From NCBI GenBank assembly GCA_034440575.1, contig JAOTOL010001661.1:3814001-3878000 (forward strand): a stretch of DNA of 64,000 nucleotides, given 5' to 3'. The notes below the pieces were generated by a model. That model ran no database searches. It had not been told where the DNA came from and saw only the letters and a program-made list of their open reading frames with translations. Source of the DNA: Imbricaverruca yamaguchii. Taxonomy: Eukaryota; Arthropoda; Thecostraca; Neoverrucidae. Positions 10,780 through 21,997 of this stretch are shown here, one piece after another; position 1 is the stretch's first letter, and every line of letters begins with the position of its first letter. The position numbers were made by a program, and so were the translations under genes.

Positions 10780-12330
10780 GTAAAGGATATAACATGTGGC
10801 TCAAATAATTCATTTATGTGTCCCTTTTTGGGTGTCATTTAACCTCCGAATTGAAAAGTATGCATCTCCAGAGGAAATTAGTGGTCACATGATGTTCAGC
10901 ACATTAATGAATACTGCATTTTAAAAAGGAAATTCAAAGTAGTCAGCGATTACCATAAAGTGAAAAATTACCGAAAAAGCCATGCAATATTGCAGTTTAA
11001 GGTAACCACCAGACAAGTTCTCCACAGATTTTACCTCCATGAAGCACACAAAGGGGTCAGGTCTCGTCAAGTCAGGAGAGGTTAGGCATTGTTGTGAGGA
11101 AAAACAAAATTGGGAGAAAGCAAAATTAGAAGTAAAAAAATTATACAAATAAAGAGTTCATGCCAGTTTAGATTAGGTTAGGTTAGGTTTGCTAAGTTGA
11201 AAATACTTCAGAAATTTGATTGAAAATTTGAATGAAAAGCAATTCACTTCTTGCACGGAAAGTTGCATGCAAGGGCCAGGTTGTGTAAAGTTATCTTACA
11301 TCTTTCTTGACCTTTGTTTTATGCTACATTACCGAATTCCACGTCCTTTTGGGTGTTACTTTTACTCCCAATTGATAAGTATGCATTTATAGAGGAAAGG
11401 ATGGTAAATTTGTGTTTTAGGTGTTATATGAATGTTTGGAATTTATATTTCCAATGCAATGTTTATGGATGTGACTAAGATGATGAGACCACTCATATAC
11501 TGTGTAAATGGGCTTTGAGTTAGGTAACATGACATCAAAATAAATCTATTAAAAATACAACATAGCCTAACTTAACATAGCGTAACCTGGTTTTGGAGAA
11601 ACCAATTGTAAAAACAAAAGTGTGAAAAATATCAGGCGATTTATTTTATTTTCTTTAAATTTTACAAACGAAAAAACCTCACTGAACCTAACCTAACAGG
11701 ATAGTGCTTTAAGGTGGCAACAGGACAAGTTTGTGCCACCATTTGCCTCTGTAAAAGAAACAAATTGGCTTCATTTGGTTATGTTAAGTTAGTTTGGGTG
11801 TTTTAAGTTGGAATTTTTTGCAAAACTTTTCCGAAATGAAAAAGAAAATGGAGCATTTTAAGCTGCTATGTTGGCGTGGCTAGGTTGGGTTAGGGTTTAA
11901 AAAAGTTAAAAAAGAAATATACTGCGTGACATTTTTCAAATGCTTGTGTTGGTTTCCTTTTTCCAAATTTAGGTTAGGTTAGTGCTAGTTCCATTTGTTT
12001 TTTTTTGTTTTTTTAATTTGTTATCCTAGGTCACCTAATTCAAAGCCCTTTTTGGTGATATTTTGTTCACCACCTGAAAAGTAGGAATTTGTGCAGAAAA
12101 TGTGTGGTCCATCATCTTAGTCACGTTCATAAACATTGCACTCGAATGATAAATTCCAAGAATTCATAAAATGCCTTAAAACACAAATTTACCAAAATGA
12201 GTGCTTGCAGCAAGTTCATCACACTTCTAAACATCGCATTAAAGAAATCGGAGAAATCAGAAATTACCTTAAGTTGTAAATTTACCGAAAAGTGTGCCAA
12301 CCCCTGACATAAATGTAACATCGGGTGCCC
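10780..12330. repeat. Diverged tandem copies with TTAGG-like blocks
   Basis: A theme recurs about 2.5 times: 'cctttttgggtgt', then 'aaaagtatgcat', then 'agaggaaa...tggt', then 'attgc...aaattcc'. It starts near 10815, 11340 and 12040. The unit is roughly 550-700 bp. GGTTAGGTTAGG-type stretches lie inside (for example 11173-11190, 11973-11980). A reverse-oriented relative is at 34170-34660. The telomere-like motifs are short and interrupted, so this is interstitial repeat rather than telomere. Confidence 0.55.
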
Positions 12331-12597
12331 CAATCCTGGAGAGGGAAAGCAAAGAGCAGTAGAATGCAAATATAAATAAATGCAAACTAAACCAACTCTC
12401 CTTGAAGACAAATATGGTAGTTATGTGGTATTAACATGGAAACCCTGATCACAAATCAGAAGAAAAAAACATGGACTAGACTTGTTGAAGCGTATCTACC
12501 AACTTCTTCAACTACAGTTCCTTCTAGAATTAAATATCAGCAAATCGTTTTAAAACCACATGAAATATCAGCAAATTGTTTGATAACCATATCAATC

Positions 12598-12600
<3 letters not shown>

Positions 12601-12676
<76 letters not shown>
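12601..12676. repeat. (AT)n microsatellite, 76 bp
   Basis: Perfect alternating AT dinucleotides. Confidence 0.95.
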
Positions 12677-12678
<2 letters not shown>

Positions 12679-13544
12679 AAATGTATGAAGTACAAAAAAA
12701 ACGAATCACATCGACGTCACATGAGCTTCGCCACCGGGTTCAACACTGCGTGCAATTGCACCACAACTGTCTTAACCTCTGCCCTATTTGTCGATCGCAA
12801 CCGCAAATTGAACTTTAGACTGTGATTTATGTAACTGAACATACTTGGATGCTACGAACTAGGATCGTCCGAAGAATGGTCATCTCATTTATTTGGTGAT
12901 AAGGTCTGACGTTGTATAACTACTCTTGTAAGCTATGGCTTAGTACCTACCTGCTTGCTTGCTTTCTTCAAGAATATAACTTATAATAGTGTGCATGCAA
13001 CTTCTTGCTCACTTTTTCTTTCATAGTATCATCAGCTATCAGATACATTTGGTATTATTGGCTGTGATGCCCATCCTATTGAATATATGCACATTGTCAT
13101 TGGGCCTACAGGTGGGTAGGTACATAGGTAAATATCAAGCTTATGGTATGATGGGTTGGCTCTGAAGATAAATATAGTCTGTATAGCCTCTATCTAAAGG
13201 ACTCATTGTTGTTGGGGACCGGATTATGTGCATGTTTGACACTGACCAGAAATTAAGAATAGAGTGAATCCAGTTCAAGTTCCATATGCATGTCCTTTTG
13301 CTATTGGTCATGTGTGCAAGTATCATTATGGCAATGCAATTGTTGTCTAGTGGCTTTGCTAATTTTTTATACCAACTGGTTTAAAATGCATCAGCATTAC
13401 CTAATCTCAACATTTCATGATGTCAGTATGCCGTGACTTCACGCCACGTCGCTGTTCGAAAAACACTGTTCGAACATGTTGCTTCTTGATGAAAGCAGCA
13501 CGAATGTCAGCGTCAAGGGTGATGAGATGGTCCATCATGCCACG
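12677..13544. other. No recognised feature
   Basis: No coding motif or clear repeat. 'gtaggtacatagg' style short repeats only. Confidence 0.4.
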
Positions 13545-13944
13545 GAATGTTCCAAAAGCTCTCTAACAATTTCCTAAAATGTTTCTGTCTTCGAAGTAAC
13601 ACCCAAAGCGAACCAAGCGAACATTCACCATTTTCTCCATCAATTTACAGAGAGACGATGTTGAAGAAATGGGGCGATAGTGCAGTGGATCTTGTTTCCA
13701 GATCGTTTTATTGTTTAATCAGATCATGCGGTGGTGTGCATTCAAGAAACCAAGGTTCTACTGAACACACAGCTCCATTAAGTTGCTACACATGAGGAAA
13801 AGCGTGGTGAAGGATATCATAGCGCACGGTAGAGTATTAATTGCAGTCCACAACAACGTCCCCATAAAGGAGATCATACTACGTACATCCCTCCAGGCGG
13901 TGGATGCACGTCTGCCTTTTGGCCGCCGACCTATCACGGTGTGC
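13545..13944 (+). pseudogene. Non-LTR retrotransposon endonuclease remnant
   Basis: Fragments in shifting frames resemble the apurinic-type endonuclease of jockey/I-group LINEs. A YRETM block (cf. LQETM) lies near 13650. Near 13855-13945 is a run reading NNVPIKEIILRTSLQAVDAR followed by ITVCSM, where family members read a similar NNVP..., LQAVA.R and ITVCS series. The match stops exactly where the family C element begins, so the LINE was probably interrupted there. It could belong to the same LINE family as 17216-19740, but the two do not overlap. Confidence 0.6.
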
Positions 13945-14955
13945 TCCATGGGTGTAACCACGGTTTCTAAATGGCGGGGGGACAAACCAGGGACGCGGTA
14001 TGTTTGGACAGGATAGAGGGCCCTTACCCCCCCCCCCCGCCCCGACAAAAAATATCCCCGGATTTCAGCCACTTTATTTCCAACGTCGGATTTTCAGATT
14101 CACTTCACCATTGTTACAACTCATATTTTGCGGACGAAAAGTTCCACCAAAATGAACAAGATTCACTCCTTATCTCTGCCTTTGAACATTCAGTTTTATG
14201 TCGTAAGTACTGGTCCCGATTTCACAATCACCCCAGAACAATGCCGTAAGCGCGTTGGACGTTGCCTACCCGTAGCAGGCGAAAATAAAATATTGAGTAT
14301 GGTTTTATTTTAGGAAATATAGACACCCAATAACCTTTCCCATGCTTTCCTGTTTTACGAGGAGACATTTTGATGCAATGACAACCAGGTCAGATAAAGG
14401 GTATGACACTGAGTACATGTGCCACCCGCATGGAAAGTGGCGTCCCTCCGGCCGGGAAAAGCCGACCCTTTGAAAAGTCTCCATCGCACCCGCTCGCATT
14501 TTTAACCAAAGTCGCCCATATAAAAAATGACACCCATTTGAAAGAAAGACACCCCTTCGGGAAGGACCGAGTGCAGCCCGCCCCCTCGAATCTTTCAGCC
14601 AGAGGCACCATTCCAGATGCTTTCGTAATGGTGCCGCTCCAAAGAAATGGTGTCCCTCCAGACAAGTGCCCACCATGACAATGTCGGGTTCTAGCCCTGA
14701 TTGCAACATTGCTCTCTCGCGGTATGAAATCCGGCTGGTTATAAAATAGTGCGCATTCATGTGTGGTTTCTCTTGCAAATTACACAGCTTCCGTTAGACC
14801 ATTGTGGAAAGCTTGTACAGAACATCAATGTGGCATTGTGAATTTGAAACCAGCGATGAGAGCGCCGTCGAGTATGGTAGGACGGATTTCTTGGGGGAGC
14901 TCATGGTCATATAGGATATGAATGCCTGCTATCACAACGGCTGCAAAAAAAAGAT
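13945..14955 (+). mobile_element. Family C dispersed element, copy 1 (uninterrupted)
   Basis: It begins at 'catgggtgtaaccacgg' and ends at 'ctatcacaacggctg' followed by eight A residues. The same order of blocks is found reversed at 43162-45590 and forward at 53640-54520. Blocks include 'aaccagggacgcggta', 'atattttgcggac', 'gtcccgatttcacaatcacc', 'cctttcccatgctttcctg' and 'ggcgtccctccggccggg'. The A-tail suggests a retroposon. No protein is recognisable. This is the most complete copy and serves as the reference for the others. Confidence 0.7.
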
Positions 14956-15019
14956 GTTCCTGCTATTCCTATTACACTCAATCATTGTACATACACACAG
15001 GACCTTCCCCGCGTTCAAA

Positions 15020-16460
15020 ATGACTTCAATATCTCAACATTCTGATAACGTATAGCAAGCTATGTACACCCACATAATGCAAATTGACGCCACAGCGACG
15101 AAACGCCACGAATTTGAAGAATTAAAACTAACCATTGACATATAGCTAACAGCTTGACCTGACATGTATCGGGTTAAAATGTTACTCTAGGGTTGCCCAC
15201 GGGCTGTCTCTCGACACCAAACATGGGCAGCTTTGTGAGAAAACAAAGAAGTGCGGGGAGACCGATGGAATGAGTTCGACCTTTGACTTTGTAAATTAAT
15301 ATGATTTCTGAACGGTTTGCTAGAGTACCTCACGGCACGTTGAATGACACCCAGGTTATGAAAATTGAAGACTGCGACGAGGCGCGATGACTTCGAGCAA
15401 TTTCATCCAAACGTCGATCTCCTGGTTTGACATTTACATGTCCCGGTTTGAAATGTTACACGAGGTTCACCACGGGCTTATTTGATATCAGATGTGGGTA
15501 GATAAGGGCGAAGAAGAAAAATGCGAGGGGTCAGAATAAATCGGTGTGACCTTTGACCTTTGAAATTAGTTCGATTTCATAGGATTGTAATTCGCCACAA
15601 GCCACATCGAATGACGCCCACTTGGTGCAAATTGAACCATAGAGACGAGTCGCTTCCAGAAATTCGAAAAATTAAGACTAGTCTTTGACCTTGAGGTTTG
15701 GCCTTGACATATCCCGGTTTCAAATTATTGCTCGAAGGTTCACCATGGGCTATCGCTTGATGGTGGATCTGGGTATGGTTTGGAAAAGCAACCTCCCCCC
15801 GCCCCCAAAAAAAAAAGATGCGAGGCGACCCGAAAAATCACCTTGAATTTTAGCCTGTCGAGATTATTGTGAATTATACATTTCCTGGCACCGGACAACA
15901 AACGACGTCGAATGACATCTTTTTTTGTGCAAATTGAAGCCACAGCAATGAAACACGAGGCTGTAAAAAAAAACTCGATCAAATCTTTCCCCTTGAATTG
16001 TCCCGGTTTGAAATTTTACTCAAATGTTCACCGCTGGCTCTGGCTTGATACCAGATTTCGATGGGTTTGTGCGAAAACGGAAAAAAGCATTGGGGCGACC
16101 GAAGGATCAGCTCGACCTTTGCGCCTAAACAACAACTTCATTGCCTAGCTTTCTGATACAGCATACCAAGCCACATCGAATGACGCGCATTTGATGGAAT
16201 TTGAAGCGATAGTAACCGAACCGCGCGTTCGGTCGCTATCGCTTTAACATCGCCATCTAATAAATGACGCTACCTTTGACCTTGAAGTTTAAGCTTGGCA
16301 TGTATCGGTTGGAAATGCTACACGATGGTTCATCACGGGTTACCGCCTGTGGCCATATTTGGTGGTTTTTGGTGAAAACAGAAAAGATAGGAGGCTACCG
16401 AAGAAACCGGTTTGCGTTTGACCCTGACCATTCAAGTGGTAATGTGAGACGTATGTAGTT
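15020..16460 (+). repeat. ~280-bp satellite, about five tandem copies
   Basis: Anchor blocks repeat every 265-302 bases: 'gtgcaaattgaa' (near 15077, 15358, 15625, 15927, 16194), 'catgtcccggtttgaaat', 'ggttcaccacgggct' and 'gtgacctttgacctttg'. The copies are strongly diverged. Single or paired copies occur in reverse at 42450-42750 and 50620-51110. Each unit tends to carry a TGACCT(T)TGACCT-like pair, resembling nuclear-receptor direct repeats. A mononucleotide run near 15795-15815 interrupts one copy. Confidence 0.8.
16204..16244. repeat. 18-bp inverted repeat (hairpin)
   Basis: Arms AAGCGATAG..ACCGAAC and GTTCGGT..CTATCGCTT pair at 16 of 18 positions around a 5-nt cgcgc loop. It lies inside the last satellite unit and is absent from the other units. 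Confidence 0.8.
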
Positions 16461-17215
16461 AGCCTTGCGATAACACAAATGCGTCGCCTTGCAAAGCATA
16501 ATTTTCCACCCAAGCCAGAACACACGATGGTCAAGATTCATTTTATTCAAGAATGGCCCGGAAGGAAACATTTCTGACTTGCTGATTTACCATTCGGAGA
16601 TTTTGTGACGATGGGTAGCCCATGAATCTCGCCGATTGGCTAGTTCAGCTTTCAGTATTTTCGGTGATTCTCTTGCATATATATTTTTTTCACTTTATAT
16701 TTGATTACGTATAATTTTGCGGCGATCATACTCAGGTAGCTGAGGCATGGGGGGGGGGAACACGAAAGAAGTTGGAGGGGACAAATCGCCACTTTTCAGA
16801 GATTGAGGGGACATGTCCCCTAATGGTTGCACCCATGGTGTGCTCTATATATCTTCCTCGTATAAATGCATTTCCCACCATTAAGCTCGGGCACTCGCTA
16901 TGGGGGTTTCCCCACCGATTTTACTTTTGGGCGATCTTAGCCCCAACCACACGTTGTGGGAATCAAATGACATAAACACCCGTGGTCGTCATCTGGAGTC
17001 ATCCTATACGAATCGCTATGCATTTTAAATGCAGGGCGATGTATTTAAGCCAGTACATAATTCACGCATTCAGGCAACGCCCCCGCAATAGACCTCAACC
17101 CTGTCAGCCCACGGCTGACCGGGTGCCTCGATTGGTTTGTAGACCATTGGGAAGACTCCGATCCATCATTTCTCGATCTGGTTACGATATCTAGACGGCA
17201 CAGATTTAGGCCCAA
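16461..17215. other. Intergenic; small family C-like fragment
   Basis: A short patch at 16745-16860 (G10 run, 'gttggaggggacaaatcgcc', 'ggttgcacccatgg') resembles the ends of family C. The rest shows nothing recognisable. Confidence 0.35.
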
Positions 17216-17965
17216 GTCCGCGATGATGGAATTTCAAGAAGACAGACTGGGGTAAATTTCAGGAAAAGACAAAATCCGCATTCTCCTCTGAAGCAGGGTT
17301 TCAAACACTTCCAGTAGCGGTTTTCAGTGCACGTCTGTTGGAATGTGCCTTGGAAAGTTGGAATGTGTCTCGCACAGATACATCTGGATTCATTCGCCGC
17401 ACCCCTGCCCCGTGGTGGACAGAGATATGCGAGGACACTATCCGTGCTAGAAGACACGCGTTCCGAAACTTTAGTCGTAACAGCACCATCGTCAAATTAG
17501 TTCAGCTTAGCGTTCGGGCGGACTCGGCTTCTCGCCCGGCGCACTATGTGAGAGGCCAAACGTGTTTCGTGGCATTAATATGTTGGCTCACTGAATCACT
17601 CTTCACCAACCTGCCTGGTTTGGTCTTACATGAAACGAATATATGGCCGATTCAGTGCAGTTCCGCTTCCCACATTGACGATTGGTGTTCGTGAAGTGAT
17701 GCAACCCGTTGACGTAGCCAACGAAATTGGAATTGATCTGGCCAATGCCAGCAACATCGGCAACAGTGAACCACAATTTATACGCCACAAAGCTCGCTGT
17801 GAAGCAATTCCGATGGACTTCTTCATCCCGAAGCATCTATCGCACAACTGGTGTTTTACCCATGTTGAGATGGTATCAGCTATAACATACTACGTAGTGT
17901 TCTCGAAGGACTCAATGAGGTGGATAATTAGTTGTTGGGACACTTGCCTTCACATGTTGTAGCAG
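17216..17965 (+). pseudogene. I/jockey-group LINE, endonuclease-RT linker (broken)
   Basis: The linker between endonuclease and reverse transcriptase is readable: FSARLLECALESW, then FIRRTPAPWWTEICEDTIRA (the PWW..EC..AIRARR block typical of these LINEs). After a frame change come IYGRFSAVPLPTL, GVREVMQPVDVANEIGIDLA and HNWCFTHVEMVSAI (cf. YN..FT..EL..AL). Stops separate the pieces. The order and spacing are as expected for one element continuing into the next feature. Confidence 0.7.
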
Positions 17966-18906
17966 AGCTTTCATGCACCTTTAACCACATATGGGAAAAC
18001 GGTGAATTTCACGTGGAGCCAAGCTACAGTTGCCCTACTCTTGCAACTTGGTGAAATCTGCTCAAACCCCCTAGATTATCGTCCAATCTCTCGGACATCC
18101 GCTTTAGGTAAGCTTGTTGAAAACCTCGTCAACGGGAGCCTATCCTGTTTTTTTTAAAATCATGGTATTATTGTAAACACGCAGTGTAGCTTCCGCAAAA
18201 AATAGGAGCACCATCGACCATATTTTTACACTGGACACGGAAGTACAGCTCGCATTTCTGGGGAGGCGACATCTGGGCGTTGTATTTTTCACTTTCCGAA
18301 GGCCTTCGACACCACGTGGCGTCGGAGAGTTCTCCAGAAAGTTCATCAACATGAGGTTTGAGGACAGATGGGCACTTTTTATAAAACTGATTAGCGAATC
18401 GTCCTTCTCGTAGATGAATCGGGAACTGCCTCTCGGGTTGGTTTGTCCCGGAGAACGGAGTCCCACAAGGGAGTGTCCTAACCTGCTGCAGCTAGCCGTG
18501 CGATGTTTGGATAAATGGGCCAGTACGTATGGTTTCCGGTTCTCCACAGCGAAAACGGTCGACATGTACTTCTATCGCTGCCGTCGCTGCCCCAACATTG
18601 ATATCCATTTTACGAGCAGGCGATATCGTTCCATCCGGTAGTCACATTTTTGGGGGAAGAGTTCGACGCGTGTTTTCCAGCAAACGTAACCTGGATATAG
18701 ATCACCACTCTGCGCTTCGAATCATTACAGGGACTTTTCGTCCATCTCCAACGGCGAGTCTCCTCGCAGCTCACGAATTTTCATTCTCCCTGCACTGTGA
18801 ACAGCTTGGAATGCGACATGCCTGCAAACTGCGGCAACATCCGGATCACCCAGATTATGCCCACGTATTTTCCCACCGACCGCACAGTGGCGCTGTTCTC
18901 AGATGA
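17966..18906 (+). pseudogene. I/jockey-group LINE, reverse transcriptase (broken)
   Basis: In order on the plus strand: a remnant of FNHIWENGEF, the YRPIS.TSALGKLVE block near 18075, NTQCSFRK..STIDHIFTLDTE near 18180-18240, a damaged motif A (GVVFF.F.KAFDTTWRRRVL) near 18270-18330, and LAVRCLDKWASTYGFRFS near 18490-18545. Thumb/C-terminal blocks near 18710-18800 read LDIDHHSALRIITGTFRPSP. The GxPQG and FADD part is deleted, because the sequence jumps from the motif A side directly to the thumb. Multiple frameshifts make this a fossil. Confidence 0.75.
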
Positions 18907-19036
18907 ACGGCCTTTGAATGCCGTCCCGTATGGTGTACAAGTGCTGCGCCTGTTTCATGAGAGTGGTCTCTGACTATGGGATATTCGGCGCACCAAATGC
19001 TTTCTGACTCCAACGTGGGAACTCATAAAACCTGGA

Positions 19037-19735
19037 GTGGACGTATTCTTCGCCGGAAGAAAGAGAACAGATATACCATATGAATCACAAGCATTTGCCA
19101 TGGAGCACATCGATAGTTACACTGGATTCGTTGCAACGTACACCGATGGATCCAGAACGGAGGCTGGCGCCGGCAGCGCTTTTACTGCCGATACTGTTAG
19201 ATGTTTTTCACTTCCATCGCATGCGTCTGGGTATTCCTCTGAGCTTATTGCAGTCTTGAAAGCTCTATGTGTCATTGCAGTGTCAGCTGATCCACTACAA
19301 GTTACTTTTTCGGATTTCGTAAGCAGTATTTTAGCGATGAGGACGCTCGACCCATCTAATCCATTCACGGGACATTCTATTACGGGACATTCTATTTCAT
19401 ATTACCGCTGTGTATCAGGCAGGTAAAAGAGTAGCGCTGTGTTGGATCCCAAGCCACGTGGGCATCTATGGGAACGACCTGCATGGTGCCTCCACCAGTC
19501 TTCACCAGCCTCCTGGTGAAGCCTAACGAGCCGTGGCTGGCAATGCGTCGTGAGCTGCTTGGCAAGCGCTACGCGTGCTAATTGCGCCAGTTCCCCGACC
19601 ACCCCACCTATCGCTTGGTGTTTTCCCGACGTACGCTGGCTATGTTTAGAGGGAAGCGACAGGGGACGTCTGTTCCTCTGTGTGTGAGAATACGAACCTT
19701 CTTCGCGGGCAGTGCGTGACAATTGTGACAATTGG
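19037..19735 (+). pseudogene. LINE RNase H domain and C-terminal tail
   Basis: The RNase H-like signature is clear: VATYTDGSRTEAGAG (first catalytic D), YSSELIAVLKAL (catalytic E), a degraded third site reading FSDFVSS where a YSDS type is expected, and after a frame change LCWIPSHVGIYGN. RNase H is characteristic of the I clade and some jockey-group LINEs and degrades the RNA strand during reverse transcription. A tail follows with basic and aromatic residues (LRQFPDHPTYRL). It continues the reverse-transcriptase remnant upstream and has frameshifts near 19400 and 19550. Confidence 0.75.
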
Positions 19736-19829
19736 CAGTGCGTGGTGTGACGCGTGTGGAATCTTTAGACACCTCCCTGGAGACTAGTCACTCCAAGTAT
19801 CGATGTGTCCATCCCTGAGGAAAGGGGAC

Positions 19830-20215
19830 GTCATTCCTCAAGAGCCTAAGCTAAGTGCAATGAAACTTATATCGCCATACCAGAACTACACTCCGATATA
19901 TACAGACTGATCAAAGACGGGTGCTGGTGTCAGTAGCGCCTTCGTAACGAATACTGAAACTCGAACGTTTTCTCTCCCCGCGAATGCATCAGTCTACACG
20001 TCTGAGCTGGTCGCTATCAACAAGGTCCTGAGATTTATTGCGGTCGGAAATGCTGAACCGCATGTTATATATAGCGACTCGCTCAGTGGCTAATCGGCGC
20101 TTACGGAGTCTTACCCATCGAACTCATTGGCACGAAGCGTCACGTTATCTATGCAATCAGTGACTTACGACACTTAGCATGGAAGGCAAACAGGTGGTAT
20201 TCTGTTGTCGGACAT
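19830..20215 (+). pseudogene. Second, tandem LINE RNase H remnant
   Basis: A second RNase H-like stretch starts ~100 bases after the first ends: IYTD(stop)SKTGAGVSSAF, LPANASVYTSELVAINKVL and VIYSDSLSG. It differs from the first copy, so it is not a recent duplication. It keeps the third catalytic motif (YSDS) that is lost in the first copy. It could be a separate 5'-truncated insertion. Confidence 0.65.
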
Positions 20216-20334
20216 AATAACCCCTGTCTGCAAGAAATCTTGATTTTTAAAGATATTCATTTATTTTTTCCGTCTCTTGATCTACTGGTATGATCTCTCC
20301 ATCTATCGACCTTGTAATGGCCTGATGTCTTGAT

Positions 20335-20515
20335 TTATCGACCTCCCTGCCTTTTTCCTTTTTTTAAATTTTTTTTTTTAATCCCCCCCCCCCCCCCCCA
20401 GGTAAAAAATAATTTTTTAAAAGAGACAAAAAAACCCCAATTAAAAAAAAAAAAAAGAAAAAAATTAAAGAAAAAAAGATAAAAAATGTCTCCCCCCACC
20501 CCCCCAAAAAAAGCC
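20335..20515. other. Homopolymer-dominated block, possible assembly artefact
   Basis: About 180 bases made almost wholly of runs: T12, C17, A-rich blocks, C6, C7 and A7. The motif 'ccctgtctgcaagaaat' flanks it on both sides (20224 and 20550). This composition is unlike the rest of the window and resembles a low-accuracy consensus. Confidence 0.5.
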
Positions 20516-20739
20516 GAAGCATGCATTCGCGTGATCACCGGGTAGAGTATGCCCTGTCTGCAAGAAATGTTCAATATTTTAGACTTTCCCTTAATTACAA
20601 CTCCCCATGGGCGCTGTATGACCGAAGCAGCCGATGTGCCCTAAGCCAAAATAACCAACTAACCAACTCCAACCTCTCGGACGTTCAAAATCGATTGTTC
20701 CAAGCGCCGCCAGAAGCCACATTTGTGAAAAATAACGAC

Positions 20740-21545
20740 TGACCCATTTTGAATGGAATCTGAAAAGCCCGACCTCAAGGACGCTGACTTTTTTCCTCGA
20801 ATATTTTGCCCGTTTGTGAATGCCCCTCTTAGCTTTTATGCTCATGATGATCAGTACATCGAGTACTACCAGCGAGCCAATTTTGAAGTGAACCGGAAGA
20901 GGCCGACCTCAATGACATTTGACCTTGAATATCTCAGCTGTTTTGTGAACTTTCTTCTTAGCTTTTATGCTCATCATCGTCGGTGCACACTGGACTACAA
21001 GTGTGCCGATTTCGAGGGAAATCTGAAGAGTCCGACCTCAAGGATCCTGACATTTGACGTCGAATATCTCAGCTGTTTATGAACCATGATGATCTGTGCA
21101 TCGATCTCTTGGCTTTTATGCTGATGATGATCAGTGCATTGAGGACTACCCGTGTACCCATTTTGAAGAAAATCCGAGTAGTATGATTTCGATGACCGTT
21201 GACCTTTTCCACAGAATATACCCACCCGTATTGCTTTGCAACACGGCTTCTTGATTGCACTCATGATAATAAGGGTATCGTGCTGGGTAATCAGGGTATG
21301 CTGGTTTTCACGATGCTCCACTTGTAAGAATCGAATATCAATCTAGCTTGACTTGCAGATGGAAATTCCTTTCGTGCTTATTTATAATCGTTGGATATCC
21401 GCACCGGGAGAAGTTTTGACCCGAATAAGCCAGCTCTTTATGAACGCCCCTCTTGGTTTTTATGCTCATGATGGTCAGTGCATCCTGGACTACAAGTGTA
21501 CCAATTTTGAAGGAATTCTTAGGTCTACGAACCGGATGATGACCA
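20740..21545. repeat. Diverged ~130-150-bp tandem repeat
   Basis: The blocks 'ccaattttgaaggaaatctgaag..ccgacctcaagg', 'tttgaccttgaatatctcagctgtttgtgaa' and 'cttagcttttatgctcatgatgatcagtgcat' recur in order near 20742, 20878, 21005, 21157 and, after a gap, 21500. Spacing is 127-152 bases where contiguous. It shares TGACCTTGAA-like motifs with the ~280-bp satellite but is a distinct sequence. Confidence 0.7.
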
Positions 21546-21782
21546 CCCGGCACTCCTCGAGCCGCTCCTCCGCTTTTTACACGATACAAAACTTTCTGAA
21601 CTGATTTAATTTCTCTGTCACACGCTACCTGGCTCGACCCGACTTGATGTGAAGTTGAAGGATACATGACACGCGTTGCACCCTGTTAGCTGCATGACTG
21701 CGTTGCACACGTCTTCCTCTCCGTCGTATAAAAAACATACATATAGGACATTTCACCCTAGGTAAGCAGATACCGATCCAAT

Positions 21783-21794
21783 TTGGCCACACAT

Positions 21795-21835
<41 letters not shown>

Positions 21836-21853
21836 CACACACGCACACACGTG

Positions 21854-21895
<42 letters not shown>

Positions 21896-21942
21896 CTTGC
21901 GTGTGCGTGCTTGCGTGTGCGTGCATGTGAGTGTGCGTGCGC

Positions 21943-21989
<47 letters not shown>

Positions 21990-21997
21990 CGTGCGTA
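21783..21997. repeat. Compound (AC)n(AT)n(AC)n(GT)n(GC)n(GT)n tract
   Basis: Alternating purine-pyrimidine sequence for about 210 bases. An internal palindrome has AC-rich sequence on the left answered by GT-rich sequence on the right around 21850 (cacacgtgtgtg). Such tracts favour Z-DNA or cruciform extrusion. Confidence 0.9.

Noticed and set aside
11160..12000. Telomere (TTAGG repeats)
   Set aside because: Only two or three consecutive units at a time, interrupted and inside a dispersed repeat family, with unique sequence on both sides.
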